A program made the position numbers and the translations under genes. 64,000 nt of DNA from Siphonodentalium dalli (Eukaryota; Mollusca; Scaphopoda; Gadilida; Siphonodentaliidae), in NCBI GenBank assembly GCA_032622095.1, contig CP136069.1, positions 102,576,278 through 102,640,277 on the forward strand. Direction: 5' to 3'. Shown here piece after piece: positions 46,718 to 58,737 of this stretch; within the stretch, counting starts at the first letter, position 1, and each line of letters opens with the position of its first letter. The notes under the pieces are model-generated. The model made no database searches and was not told the origin of the DNA. It worked only from the letters and a program-made list of their open reading frames with translations.

Positions 46718-47388
46718 GTGCCACTGCACACGCTGCGATTAAAATCGTAAGTGGGGAAAATCGCAGGAGGAAGCATCCAATGCGCATGCCCACGAGAATA
46801 TCGTAGCCAAATCGTAGCAATCAAGCACTGTTTGATTTTACCAAGAAAATCGTGGCGTGACCTTGGCAACGCGCGCGATCGTAGCTGTCACATGACCAAT
46901 GTCGCACTTGTCATGTTGTAAATACCACGAAAAGAAAACATTCAAAAATGGCGCAAAGTTTACAAACTTCTTGCACTTACATAAACGAGGCCACATTGGT
47001 GGAGATGTGGCACGGCAGGCAGTGCAGGCCTATACCACACATCAGACAAGGAGTAGAGGGCTGCCGCAATTGTTGAAATTCAATTGGGGCAGCTGAGCCT
47101 GTTGAGTTGACAGGTACAAAATGTCAAAATTAAAAAAATATTCAATTTTACTTGAACTTTCAACATCAACTTGTTACTAGTAGTTTAGAACATTGAGATA
47201 CATGCCATATGTATTTAGTTGCATAATGCGGAGAATGTGGTATAACATTTTGCTATCATGTGAGCGATCACGTTGATAAAATCGTAGCTGCAAACATCGC
47301 AGCACCGTAGCGTCTGCGGGTAAGCTACGATTTCTCCACCTACGATTTTCCCCACTTACGATTTTAATCGTAGCGTCTGCGGTGGCAC
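46718..47388. mobile_element. 671-bp Harbinger-like MITE, TTA target site
   Basis: Ends GTGCCACTGCACACGCTGCG and CGTAGCGTCTGCGGTGGCAC. ATTAAAATCGTAAGTGGGG mirrors CCCCACTTACGATTTTAAT further in. TTA flanks both sides (46715-46717 and 47389-47391), typical of PIF/Harbinger-type 3-bp target duplications. Additional CGTAGC / GCTACG phrases repeat inside. Non-coding. Confidence 0.7.
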
Positions 47389-48560
47389 TTAAAATGCACC
47401 CTAATCGGTCAAATTCTTTTGATAATTCTATCTAAATACATCTTAGCTATTATTCGGATCTGCTGTCCCGGTCGAAAAAGGTTTAGTTTGACAAAAACGG
47501 CTATTTACAAGAGTTTGTTTTACAAAATGAGCGCACTCGAATCTCGATGACCCGTACACGCTGTAAATTTATGATAAAAAAAAATCAATTTCTTCCATCT
47601 AAAACATAATTACATGCTGGGCTCTATCATTTTAAGAATATATAAGTATTACACACGAAGTCTCAGCTTAAAATTTTGAAAAATAAGTTTCATCGACATA
47701 AACCGATTTAAATGGGAAATCCCATGTTGTTTTATTAACAATTGTTTAGTTAGACCTAACTTTAAAAAAAAAATTGATGTCTCATTACCACTCAGAAGCG
47801 CCTTTTGACACCTTACGACATTTCCTCACAAGCACATTTTGTCACCTTACGTCATTTCCTCAGAGGCACCTTTTGTCACCTTACGTCATTTCCTCAGAAG
47901 CACCTTTCGACACCTTTTTATTTAATAAAAGTAAAAACCAAATTTTTGTGGCTTTCTCCATTAATCATGATTGTTTCGATTTTACATGAAGTATGCGGTT
48001 GAAGTATATTCTATCCAATCAGAACATTATATTAGAATGACAGTGATCACAGAACTAAGGTAAAAACATGCTAAAGCCGACTAAAACTTCAAAATCTCTG
48101 AGGAAATGGGACGTAAATTACGTCGCCGTGGCAAGGTGCGCTGAGTTTTTAATGTCACAACGTCAAAGTAACCTGGGGGTTGTAGTCAGCTGCGGTCAGA
48201 GTGGTAATGAGTTAATAAAAATTTATTTCTCAAGTCTAAAAGACTATTACTTGTTAAAATTAGTTAAATTAAGATTATGTAAGTATTCTAGATAGGCACA
48301 CGACATAAATCGATTTTAATGGGAAATCCTATGTTAAAATTTAGCATCGAAATTTTTTTTATTTCTTCCATCTAAAACATAATTACGTGCTGGACTTTTT
48401 AAGAATATATAAGTATGACATGCAGACACACCAAGTCTCAGCTTAAAGTTTTGAAAAATAACAGTTTTATCGACATAAATCGATTTGTAAATTTTAGGGC
48501 CCTGCGAGTGTTTTCTGAGCTGCTCCATATTGGGCACCAGTGTCCATATTTGACCGGTTC
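47389..48560. repeat. direct repeats, no gene
   Basis: A 150-bp segment occurs at about 47585-47735 and again at about 48361-48495 (CTTCCATCTAAAACATAATT, AAGAATATATAAGTAT, AAGTCTCAGCTTAAA, CGACATAAA-CGATTT). A partial copy of its end lies at 48302-48340. No coding evidence. Confidence 0.6.
47786..47915 (+). repeat. minisatellite of about 34-36 bp, four copies
   Basis: Units CAGAAGCACCTTTTGTCACC then TTACGTCATTTCCT, four imperfect copies. Two overlapping open frames here encode the repeat in different phases and are not genes. Confidence 0.8.
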
Positions 48561-49072
48561 TACCTGATAATTGTGAGACAGTACAGTCGCGTTACTTTAT
48601 ACGTCAACATTGGTCATTATCACTCGACAAATTTATTTCAGTCTATCGTATCAACCCCTATTTGCCCCGCATAGCCTGACTATTAAAGTGTCAACATTGG
48701 TCTTTATCGCTCTACTAATTTATATCGTTTCATCGGTATGAACCCCATATCCAATTATCCACATATAACCAACCCAACCTCTCATCCCTGTCCAAATTAT
48801 TAATTTTTTTCATCGGTATAGTCCCGTTACGTACAGATTTTATCATCTGATACTTATGTCTATGGTATTACTATAGCGTATACGTATATCAATTGCCATT
48901 CCTTTCTATATAATTCTGGTGCCATCTATAGAGAAAGAGATAATTTCAGACCCCCCCCCCCCAATTTTATATAATTGCCGCTACAGTACAGTCGCGATCC
49001 ATTACATGGCAACATTGATCGCTATCGCTCTACTAATTTATGTCAGTTCATCGGTATGAACCCCTTTTTAGC
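48561..49072 (+). repeat. degenerate tandem repeat, left part
   Basis: Phrases ACAGTACAGTCGCG, CAACATTGGTC, TATCGCTCTACTAATTTAT and CATCGGTATGAACCCC recur every 100-200 bp. The array resumes at 50717-51070, so the complete family B element at 49073-50715 inserted into it. Confidence 0.65.
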
Positions 49073-50715
49073 TCAACTTACTTTTGTAAGTTTGAGCTAT
49101 TGCCATGGTTTGGCGTCCGTGTGTCCGTCAACAATTTCCTTTGGCGCGGGCTACAGGTTGTACCTTTGGTCTGATCTTCATGAAATTTGTAATGAATGTT
49201 GACATTGACATGTAGATGGGAACGAGTCATTTTGGGGTCATTCGGCCAAAAAACATGGCCGCTGGCAGCCATCTTGGATTTCAAGATTAAAACCACTGGC
49301 GCGGCCTATAGGTCGTACTGTTCATCTGATCATCATGAAATTTGTCATTGATGTTAATAATGACATGTAGATGGGAACAAGTGATTTTGGGGTCGTTCGG
49401 CCAAAAAACATGGCTGCCAGCAGCCATCTTGGATTTTACTCTTTGCATGACTAAATCCTTTGGCGCGGGATACAGGTCGTTGTTTTGGTCGGAAGTTTAT
49501 GAAATTTGTCATGGATGTTAACACTGTCATGTAGATGGGAACGAGTGATTTTGGAGTTGAACGGCCAAAAAACATGGCCGCCAGCATGGATTTTACTCTT
49601 TGCATGACTAAATCCTTTGGCGCGGGCTACAGGTCGTACCTATTGTCTGATCTTTATCATGAATGTTGACATTGACATGTAGATGGGAACGAGTCATTTT
49701 GGGGTCATTCGGCCAAAAAACATGGCCGCTTGTGGCCATTTTGGATTTCAAAATTCAATCCATTGGCGCGGGCTACAGGTCGTGCTGTTCGTCTGATCAT
49801 TATCAAATTTGTCATGGATGTTAATATTGACATGTAGATGGGAACGAGTGATTTTGGGGTCGTTCGGCCAAAAAACATGGCCGCCAGCAGCCATCTTGGA
49901 TTTTACTCTTTGCATGACTAAATCCTTTGGCGCGGGTTACAGGTCGTACCTTTGGTCTGACCTTTATGAAATTTGTCATGAATATTGATATTGACATGTA
50001 TATGGGAACGAGTCATTTTGGGGTCATACGGCCAAAAAACATGGCCGCTGGCAGCCATCTTGGATTTCAAAATTCAATCCATTGGCACGGACTACAGGTC
50101 GTACTGTTTGTCTGATCATCATGATATTTATCATGGATGTTAATATTAACATGTAGATGGGAACGAGTCATTTTGGGGTCGTTTGGCTAAAAAACATGTC
50201 CGCCTGCATGAATAAATCCTTTGGTGCGGGCTACAGGTCGTAGCTTTGGTCGGAACTTCAAGATATTTGTCATGTATGTCAACAATGACATGTAGATGGG
50301 AAACGAGTCATTTTGGGGTCGTTCAGCCGAAAAACATGGCCGCCAGCAGCCATCTTGGATTTTACTCTTTGCATGACTAAATCCATTGGCACAGGCTACA
50401 GGTCATACCTTTGATGAGATCATTATGAGATTTGTAAAGGCTGTAGATGGGAACAAGTCATTTTGGGGTAATTCGGAAAAAAACATGGCTGCCGGTGGCC
50501 ATTTTAGAATTTACTCTTTGCATCAATAAATCCTTTGTCACACCATAATCACCACATCCCTGATCCGATCATTATGAAACCTGTTGATATTGACATGAAC
50601 ATCTAGTCTTACTTAGACATTTCAATTAGCACTTTTCCTATTCCTCCATTTACTGTCGACCATTAAATTATTCCCCTACCTAAGTTGAGCTACAGTGTCA
50701 TTGACACTTTTATTT
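49073..50715 (+). mobile_element. complete family B element (1.64 kb)
   Basis: Best intact example. 5' hairpin TTTAGCTCAACTTAC TTTT GTAAGTTTGAGCT, GCCATGGTTTGGCGTCCGTG, about eight core units, tail ATTTCAATTAGCACTTTTCC, then CTAAGTTGAGCTACA and GTGTCATTGACAC. AGCTCAACTTA at the start is complementary to TAAGTTGAGCT near the end, giving subterminal inverted repeats. No protein is encoded; the 62-codon frame at 49927 is core repeat. Confidence 0.85.
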
Positions 50716-51232
50716 TCCATATAACCAACCCAACATCTAATCCCGGCCCAAATTATTATTTTTCTTTTCATCGGTATAGTTGTGTTACATACATATTTTT
50801 ATCATTTGATGCTAATTTGCATTGTACCACTATAGAAGTCCATAAATGACTATTCTGGCACTATATAGAGATTCTGACACCCCCCCCCCCCCCCCCCCCC
50901 CCTCTATTTTATAGCCTTGTCGCAACAGTAGAGTTATTTATATCGGTTCATCGTATCAACCCATATTTCCCCGTATCGCCCACCCCTCCCCAATTTTTTC
51001 ATTTGTATTATAGTCTCGTTACATACACATTTTATCATTTGATACTAATTTGTATTCTGTATTTCTCTTCTGTTCAACAATGCCGAAATCATACCGGTGC
51101 AATGCCTAGTAACCTTTGCTTCAACATGCCGCTGCAGACGAGACAAAACTGACAACATTTCGAAATGTAAACAGGCTTCAAACTCACCTAAACCAAAGGT
51201 CCCAAGTCAAGGTCCAAAATCCCCAACACACT
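50716..51232. repeat. degenerate tandem repeat, right part, with poly-C run
   Basis: Continuation of the 48561 array (CATCGGTATAGT, TTATCATTTGATACTAATTT) with a C-run at about 50880-50902. 51070-51232 is unique. Confidence 0.55.
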
Positions 51233-51405
51233 GATGTGAGGTTTCATGATAACTCCATCTACATAACCAATATAAGGATGTGAGGTTTAATGATAACTCC
51301 ATCTACATAACAATATAAGGATGTGAGGTTTAATGATAACTCCATCCACAAAACCAATATAAGGATGTGAGGTTTAATGATAACTCCATCCACATAACTA
51401 ATAAA
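51233..51405 (+). repeat. 45-bp minisatellite, four copies
   Basis: Units GATGTGAGGTTTAATGATAA, CTCCATCTACATAACCAATA and TAAG, nearly identical. No gene. Confidence 0.9.
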
Positions 51406-51739
51406 TATGTCTGAAAATTAAACAAAAAAAATTAAATTCCACGATGGCGTCCAATATGGACTACCTAATTCTGCTCCAAAAACATGCATTTTGAATATAT
51501 GTGTGTTTATGGGGAGAAACCGATTATTTCAATGACATTTTAATTCATTGGGGGCCAAAACCCGACCTACGGGAGCGCGCGACTGTATCTTAAGCATATG
51601 TGCATACTTAATATAAAGCCAACAATTGGAATCCCAACAGAGAAGATTGCGCTGGCTCCCTTGCACATAGACATCATTGATGATCTCTATGGGAAACCAA
51701 ATTGACATTTAATAGACAATTTCGATTAACTGCAATAAC

Positions 51740-52150
51740 TTAAGGAATCTCTAATTGAGCTCAAGCCCAATGAGAATATTTCTCATGGAGCTCAAGTGCA
51801 ATAAGAATATTCCTTAAGTTATTGTGCTTAAGCGCAATTAGATATACCTTATTGCGCTTAAGCACAATATGATATTCCTGTGCAATAAGGAATATTCTTA
51901 TTGCACTTAAGCGCAATTACATCCCTATTGCACTTAAGCGCAATTAATATCTCTCTCATTAGATCACCCTTCTGCAAATAGTAGAATAATCCTATATTTG
52001 TTCCACCCATTGTACCATGGAGATGCACTACACCACCTGAATTATAGGGAGTTTATGTACTATATATATTATATTCCTTATTGGGCTTTATTATATTAGC
52101 GCAATTGAATATTTCCTTATTGTGCTTAAGCGCAATTAGCTCATGCGTTT
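51740..52150. repeat. cluster of TTGCGCTTAAGCGCAA-type palindromes
   Basis: At least six imperfect copies of ATTGCRCTTAAGCGCAATT with TATTCCTTATT or GAATATTCTT spacers (51805-51835, 51850-51870, 51895-51950, 52105-52140). The left part has a related CTCAAG-CCAATGAGAATAT motif. No gene. Confidence 0.8.
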
Positions 52151-52358
52151 AATTAAAAAAAATTGTTATAATTGTATTGTAACTATTGTTTTGTCCCATA
52201 CATCATGTTCACATATATTATGATAGAATAGTACTATTATTACTAATAGTACTCATAGTAGTTAATACCACCTTACTGTCAATATTCTATCATGGTTAGT
52301 TTCAAAATCATAACGTTAATTTTTATTACTATTTGTGTGTACTGTACATGTACATCAG

Positions 52359-52568
52359 TCATCAATTAACAAACTTAAGCAGAGCCTGGTTGAATATCTA
52401 CCATATATGATGGGTTATTCCCATCTTCAAGCTGTTGATGTCATTGAGACATTCAATGTTATTTTGCTATTTTGCATGCGAAGTGGTAGACCCTCCAATA
52501 GCTTATCAATACCACTCAGGACAGTGGGTGATTTTCCTCAATTAATTGAATTTCTTGTTGCCGAATGA
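52359..52568 (+). CDS. candidate exon of an unrecognised gene
   Basis: The open frame becomes protein-like directly after a plausible acceptor (T-rich stretch, ...GTACATCAG at 52358), in phase 0. It encodes INKLKQSLVEYLPYMMGYSH, LQAVDVIETFNVILLFCMRS, then GRPSNSLSIPLRTVGDFPQL and IEFLVAE before a TGA. The composition is that of a folded helical protein, unlike repeat translations elsewhere. The TGA lies at the junction with the reverse family B element (TTGCCGAATGA is repeat sequence), so either the exon ends earlier at a GT (for example CTT-GTTGCC at about 52555) or the repeat supplies the stop. I do not recognise the family. It could be a degraded host gene or transposon exon. Confidence 0.4.
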   Translation, partial: SSINKLKQSLVEYLPYMMGYSHLQAVDVIETFNVILLFCMRSGRPSNSLSIPLRTVGDFPQLIEFLVAE

Positions 52569-53556
52569 TGCCAAAATGACTCGTTCCCATCAACATGTCA
52601 ATGTCAACAGCCATGATAAATTTCATAGTGATCCGACCAAAGCTACAACTTGAAGCCAATGCCAAAGGATTTAGTCATGCAAAGATTAAAATCCAAGATG
52701 GCTGCCAGCGGCCATGTTATATGGCCGAATGACACCAAAATGACTCGTTCCCATCTACATGTCAATATTAACATCCATTACAAATTTCATGATGATCCGA
52801 CCAAAGGTACGACCTGTAGCCCGTGCCAAAGGATTTGGTCATGTAAAGAGTAAAAACCAAGATGGCTGCTGGCGGCCATGTCTTTTGGCCGAATGACCCC
52901 AAAATTACTCGTGCCCATCTGTATGTCAATATTAACATAAATGACAAATTTCATGATCAGACAAACAGTACGGCCTGTAGACCATGCTAATGGATTGAAT
53001 TTTGAAATCCAAGATGGCCACTGGCAGCCATGTTTTTTTGTCGAGTGAGCCCAAAATGACTTGTTCCCATTTACATGTCAATGTTAACATCCATGACAAA
53101 TTTCATGATGAACCGACCAATGATATGACCTGTAGCCTGTGTCAAAGGATTTAGTCATACAAAGAGTAAAATCCTAGATGGCTACCGGCAGCCATGTTTT
53201 TTTGCTGAATGACCCCAAAATGACTCGTTTCCCATCTACATATCATTGTTAACATCCATGACAAATTTCATGATGATCCTACCAAAGGTACGAACTGTAG
53301 CCCGTTCCAAAGGATGTAGTCATGCAAAGAGTAAAATACAAGATGGCTGCCAGTGGCCATGTTTTTTTGCCGAACGACCCCAAAATTACTCGTTCCCATC
53401 TACATGTCAATATTAACTTCCACGACAAATTTCATGATGAATCGACCAAAGGTACGACCTGTAGCCCGTGCTAAAGGAAATTGTTGAAGAATCACGCACA
53501 ACGGATACCAAGCCATGGCAATAGCTCAAACTTTACAAAGTAAAGTTGACCTAAAA
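52560..53556 (-). mobile_element. family B element, reverse orientation, 5' end intact
   Basis: Reverse cores (CAAAATGACTCGTTCCCATC, ACATGTCAATGTTAACATCC, GACAAATTTCATGATGA, GTAAAATCCAAGATGGCTGC), six or so units, ending on the right with the reversed 5' end (GGAAATTGTTGAAGAATC, CATGGCAATAGCTCAAACTT, TACAAAGTAAAGTTGACCTA). The 3' tail is missing at the left. Confidence 0.8.
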
Positions 53557-53701
53557 AGAATTAGTCATAGGAAAATTGGCCCATTTTGGGAGGGGCGGGT
53601 GTGTTACCCTAAACACAGGTATTATATTATTTAGCATAATAACATTCCCGTGTTTATTTTTTCAACTCAGTGAATGGAAGAAGCCATTTAGTGTATAGAT
53701 C

Positions 53702-53707
53702 TTTATT
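53702..53707 (-). terminator. candidate poly(A) signal for the secreted-protein gene
   Basis: TTTATT on plus is AATAAA on minus, about 95 bp beyond the stop of the 53800-54117 frame. Spacing is plausible for a short 3' UTR. Confidence 0.4.
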
Positions 53708-53799
53708 TCACTATTTGATCATATTATTAAAATTAGTTTCATAAAGATGGTACATGCAGATAAGTTGATAGCACAGCCATCCAAGAAGCCCTTTTGACA

Positions 53800-54117
53800 C
53801 TAGTTCAAACGTAATTCGTACTCTTCTTGTGGAACTTGAAAGCAGAAATCTGTGAAAGCGGTCATGTATCCCATGTATTTCACATCAATAGGTTGAAAGG
53901 TAATATTTTTCAAAGTTACTTGTTGACCTATTCTGACACACACGAACCTCGTCCAAATATGTACGCATTTACTTCCGAACTTTTGGCCACGTTTATAAAT
54001 TCCTGTCCTATTTTTCAATAATTTATTGCACACATAAACCCATTCCGAATTCACGATTTCCAATGAAAACGATTGTGAAAAAAACAATATCAAATACACC
54101 CAATTCGTTGTTTTCAT
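53800..54117 (-). CDS. putative small secreted protein, 105 aa
   Basis: An intact frame whose N-terminus MKTTNWVYLILFFSQSFSLE looks like a classical signal peptide (positive n-region, hydrophobic core, cleavage likely after SQSFS). The mature part has four cysteines (VCNKLL, SKCVH, FVCVR, DFCFQ), one N-glycosylation sequon (KNRT) plus a KNIT, and mixed hydrophobic/charged composition; C-terminus VPQEEYELRLN. No family is recognised. The gene sits alone in non-repeat sequence between a family B element and a foldback. An AATAAA lies about 95 bp downstream, and an AG (GTGCACAG) just 5' of the ATG could be an acceptor. It could be an effector-, matrix- or venom-like peptide, but no function is claimed. 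Confidence 0.5.
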   Translation of the reverse strand: MKTTNWVYLILFFSQSFSLEIVNSEWVYVCNKLLKNRTGIYKRGQKFGSKCVHIWTRFVCVRIGQQVTLKNITFQPIDVKYMGYMTAFTDFCFQVPQEEYELRLN

Positions 54118-54462
54118 TTACAGCTGTGCACGCACCATGGGGGATTCCTGGTATGTTAATCTATATCGGATAAACTTCGGGTGATTCTTTTCATTCTCAG
54201 AGTGACTGTGTGGTTCTAATAAGCAGGGAAATGTGTAAAATATGATCTTTGTGACTTTGACTTTAACACCAGGATAATATCCTTGAAATATTTTAATTCA
54301 GATAAGAAACAAAGTCATTGGCAACAGTTTTTGCTTTACCGATATAGGCAGTATATCTAATACTACCTCCTATCTTCAAGCTTATCAAATCAGAAGAACA
54401 TGCAACCATTATGTTCAGTTAAGTTGAAAGTTGGTTGTAGATCAAGATACATTATAAGTTAC
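54118..54462. other. unique sequence upstream of the secreted-protein frame
   Basis: Contains a CTATATCGGATAAAC phrase at about 54160 (TATA-like on minus, about 45 bp from the ATG). Otherwise nothing. Confidence 0.3.
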
Positions 54463-54587
54463 AGTGTCTCCAGGTGTGTGTATAGCATGATACAAGGCGA
54501 GGATCAATACCACTCGACTTGCAGAGGGAGGTGGGTATTGGTCATGCCAAGCCTTGTATCACAGTATACTACACAACTGGAGACTCT
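54463..54587. mobile_element. 125-bp foldback MITE
   Basis: AGTGTCTCCAGGTGTGTGTA, TGATACAAGGC paired with GCCTTGTATCA and CACAACTGGAGACTCT; the inner arm ATCAATACCACTC pairs with GTGGGTATTGGT. Confidence 0.75.
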
Positions 54588-55336
54588 TTAACTCTTTCGC
54601 CACCAAGTTTACAAAGGTCAAATTGTCCAGGACACCGGGTTTGCAGCAGTTTATAAGGAAATTAATTGTCTCACATGTGGGGCATTCATACTAGTATTTA
54701 TAGATGGGGTAGGTATGGACACCCATATATTGTCATGACCAGTGACAACTGCCCATCAATTTGCATAAGCATGTGTTATCGCAATGTGTTTGTAATAAAC
54801 AATAACAAACTTAATCAATCGGAATATGTGTATCTTATTTAAAAATCCACACCTGTCGCCATTGTTTCGTCAGCATTTTTCAGGAAAACCCAGGGAAACC
54901 CCACAATAGTATTTGTGATGTCATACATCTGCTGTATATATTTAGGCTGGGAACATCTCACTGTGGCCGTATTTGTCAGGTCTACGTGTTCAACAGTAAA
55001 TTAGTATTGATACAGAATATCACCCAAATGATATCTAAATGATATCATTAGTATATCCCCGCAAACGTGATATCATTGCCTGTTATTCCCGAAAATTATT
55101 CTCTGCACGCTAAAGCGGGCTGCGTTATTGAACGTCAATTATGTCCCGCTAAATCGGCTGGGGTGTTGAAAGAGTTTAAGTTTACCATGTTGACAATTGT
55201 AATCGATTGGAATTATTGCTTTGCACACAAGTTTGCGTGCCAAATGCAAAAGTGATGAAAAATACATTTTGAAAGAATGGTTGCACATGAAATCTGACAT
55301 TATCTTAGGATCTATCGATGTGAGAATAGGTACATG
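54588..55336. other. unique sequence, no gene recognised
   Basis: AT-rich, with an ATGATATCTAAATGATATCA palindromic patch at about 55028-55047. No supported frame. Confidence 0.35.
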
Positions 55337-57341
55337 TACAGCTATGCTCTAATTTAACGACCCCTTTAATAAGGTTATGGGCCGGTAATGACTGCGATCA
55401 TACCACCACTAGACCGCGCTCAAGCGGTATCTGACCGCGATTGTGTTTGAAGTCCACCGCCGTAATCTAGTCCATTACCGGCATACACCACGGTAGTATT
55501 TCCCAGCAACTGCCTTACACTGCAGTCTTTTCCCGTGTCAACCGCGATAGAAAAATCTGCAGATAAGAATAATTTTCCCTGTTGTTTTTGAAGACTCAAG
55601 GCTGTGTATAAAGATATAAAGGCGATTTTCAATCTGTCTTGTTCAAGTTGGCCTACAAATTGCATTAATATATTAAGAAACTGACCTTACATTCATTCCT
55701 CGCATGAAACAAAATTTACCATCTTCAATGGTTGAATTCCCTGCGTAATACCTTTGAAGTCGCTGCTTACCGACATTCGGCGCATGCAAATAGGTGATAA
55801 TATGCTTGGATCTATATTCAGACATACTTCAAGTCTGCTCGTACGTATGTATGAAACCAGCTAGAATATTTGGATAGCGAGTTTTCTGGAATTTTGCAGA
55901 GACCACAGGTAAACCCAAACTACATGCAACTCCAACGCGATAATAAAATCCGCTATAAAGAACTAAACATACCCCCTCACAGTGTGTCTTTATTTTATTC
56001 TCTGTCCCACATGTTTGAAAAAATATTTATCAGAAAATATTAGTATCTGAGAACTCGACATATATAAGAACGATAGTAGGTCACAAAGTACTGTAAACAG
56101 TGCGCGTCCTTGACCTGACTCACTCCATGGGCATGTGCATGACAGACCCCCATTCAATGACAGCGGTATAATCCCCTTGATGTATCTATTGTTGCGACAT
56201 AGTTTACTGCACATGTCTGCAACTTGCAATTTCTACTGAATGACGTCACATCGGAATGATGTTTTTTCACGAAAGCCTGGAAATGAGCATTATACAAACT
56301 CTGACATATTTAATGAGAAAATATTAGTGTAATAATATACATGAATATATTCTAATGACATTGTGCTTTCTAGTATAATTTTCCTTCAAATTTGAAATTG
56401 ATAAACTTGACATCAAAAGTAAACGTCTATTATAGTTATGAAAGTAACCCTGCAATGCACGGCTACCGGTACAGGTACAACTGACTTAGTTTGTCTGACT
56501 ATGATACCTCATTTTCATTTGCAATATGATCGATATGTTTAAAGAGGTCGCTACTTGAGGGAATTCCTGGGGAACCCCAATGGATCAGTTGTGTCTGTGG
56601 GGTTTCCATTTGTAAACACTGTGTACCCTACGTGAGTTTTCGGTTGTTTATTGCATGACATCTATATATTTTATCAAATCTGATGCTTTTATGAATCTTA
56701 ATAATAGTGTCACACTATTTGTGATCTGTATAAATAATTATGTAAAATAATAGACAATTTAATTATCACAAAATCATTTGTGTTTTTGAAAATGCCGATC
56801 GAGTTTCCGACCGTATATACATGTATATATATATATACATTTCTGCAATGTATATCACTAATGAAGTCACCATTTGAGGGCTGCTTAACTGGTATGGAAA
56901 TTACCATATCCCGATAGTTACACCATTACTGTACACTACTTACAAATACACCTGTTCACAGCCGCAGTATAACTACCACGGCAATTGTAACAAAAGTTGA
57001 TCACCACATCACTTGCCGCGGATAATTTTGTGGTATGTCTTATTATGATTAAATCTCAATTAGGTGCGCATAAAATTGCAGTTTTCCATCGGCGGCTCGT
57101 CCAGTCATGAAATTTGTTACCGCTTAAGACAACTGCGGTTGTGAAGTGCACTACCACATGTCACCGCGGTTGCTACCACAGGTCACTGCGGTCATGAGGT
57201 GTGCTATCGCATGTTGCCGCGGTACCCAAAACTCAGCCGCGACCATCCGGTGGTCTGCAGTATTCCGTGGTTTCAGTACCGTGAGTTAATACCACATATC
57301 AACCTCGTTAAGGAGGGTTGATTAATTAGAGCATAGCTGTA
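55337..57341. mobile_element. 2.0-kb element with Tc1/mariner-type ends
   Basis: TA-CAGCTATGCTCTAATT at 55337 and AATTAGAGCATAGCTG-TA ending at 57341 form inverted ends with TA outside. GACCCCTTTAAT...and TTAAGGAGGGTTGATTAATT continue the symmetry. The ends match those of the 225-bp foldback at 5140-5364 (CAGTAATGCCCTAATTAATC). Near both ends are CCGCGGT/GACCGCG-rich passages (55395-55560 and 57080-57280) that look like related subterminal repeats. The frames 55420-55665 (-) and 55990-56229 (-) are not transposase. Non-autonomous or very decayed. Confidence 0.7.
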
Positions 57342-58385
57342 TATACCAAAGGTATTTTGGTATATACTGCTAAAATGACAATCACTGCCCAATCTATATG
57401 CAAACATTATGTACTGACAAAATGTTAAACTAAATTATGAACAATTGCATTGTCATGCGAATTATCAAAACATCTTCCCGATAAAATAGTTTTTGATATA
57501 GGACACACATGCAGGCTTGTTAATTTCATCATTGCATGTTTCTCCCAACATTTGCTGATGCCATGTCATTTTCGGTTGAAACAAGGATGATATCAATATT
57601 GTATCCTTATCCTTGAACTGGAAATTATCGAAAGTAATATTAGGCACTGTGTTTCAATGAGAAGAGCGTGCGGTTTATAGTCATGCACACTTTATAGATG
57701 TGCATGTCATTATTGAGATAAATTGCAAGTTGATCAACCTTGAGCTTTTCTAATTTCTATAGCAATCATTTTTTGTAGGTGTGCCTACACAGGGGTGAAA
57801 TACGCATTTTCAACTCAAAGCGAACAGAATACAGCGCTAATTCAAGACGGCATTAATACATGCATGTTATGGGATAGACTTCCGGTTTAGTGACATGGTA
57901 TAGCCTCATACGAGGTCAGTAGTTTCGACCTCGGATTGATCGATTTAAATTGGAGACGGGGTAATACACTATATGATAACCACTTATTTGAGGGGTTTCT
58001 TTACAAATTGACCCTTGATTTTCGCAATAAGAGGCATTTATCATTGATGAGGACAATATCCTGGGAAAAATATTTCATTGACTTTTGTCAGCTGGTAAGG
58101 TTAGGGTTATTTTTTTATGAGAACTGTAGCCACAGCACTTTGGATCATAAAATTCTGACAATATCCAATCTTTTGATGAAAACTAGCCTCCCAGTACTAC
58201 CTATTGGTCAGCTGGTGAGGGGAGAGTTGTGCTTTGAGAACCTGTTCTTGATGGTGGATTCTTTCTTGATCAAGTTCTTCATCTCCTGGGTGCCATAGTT
58301 TATTTATACACCTCTCTATACATTGAGCATACAGAGAATGAGATGGTATAATACTCCTATGTATCTGTAAATATAGAATTAAAAA
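57342..58385. other. unassigned region with a 120-codon frame
   Basis: The frame 57936-58298 (+) starts MIDLNWRRGNTLYDNHLFEG and contains two similar phrases, CQLVRLGLFFYENC and GQLVRGELCFENLF. That may mean an internal DNA duplication (CAGCTGGTAAGGTTAGGGTT versus CAGCTGGTGAGGGGAGAGTT) rather than protein structure. I do not recognise it and cannot exclude chance. Confidence 0.25.
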
Positions 58386-58495
58386 TTAAAGTGTCAATGA
58401 CACTGTAGTTCAACTGGTGAGGAATAATTTCATGTGTTAAGAGTCAATGGAGCGATTAGGAGCTCGGAAAGTTGAATGTCTAAGTATTAAATACA
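58386..58495 (-). mobile_element. family B 3' tail fragment, reverse
   Basis: AAAGTGTCAATGACACTGTA, GTTCAACTGG, GGAATAATTTCATGTGTTA, GAAAGTTGAATGTCTAAGT: the same reverse tail as at 44194-44300, with no core units attached. Confidence 0.75.
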
Positions 58496-58737
58496 ACAAA
58501 TAATATAGATACGGCAAAAAATCGAGAAAAAACTCCAGAGAAGAGCTTTAAAACTCAGATAACCTGCAGTACAGGTCTAGCGCTTTCGTTAGTGTTTAAC
58601 TTCAGGACCGAGTTTGGCCATTGAATAAAATACCGTGTAATTCACGTTTGGCCATTGAATAAAATACCGTGTAAATCACGTCCTAAAATCCTACCCTGAC
58701 TCCCACCAAGCTACCCCAACCAGAATAGACACTGAAA

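Noticed and set aside
46372-46806. 144-codon frame as a host exon
   Set aside because: The last third is MITE sequence and the rest has no recognisable domain; left unassigned rather than called a gene.
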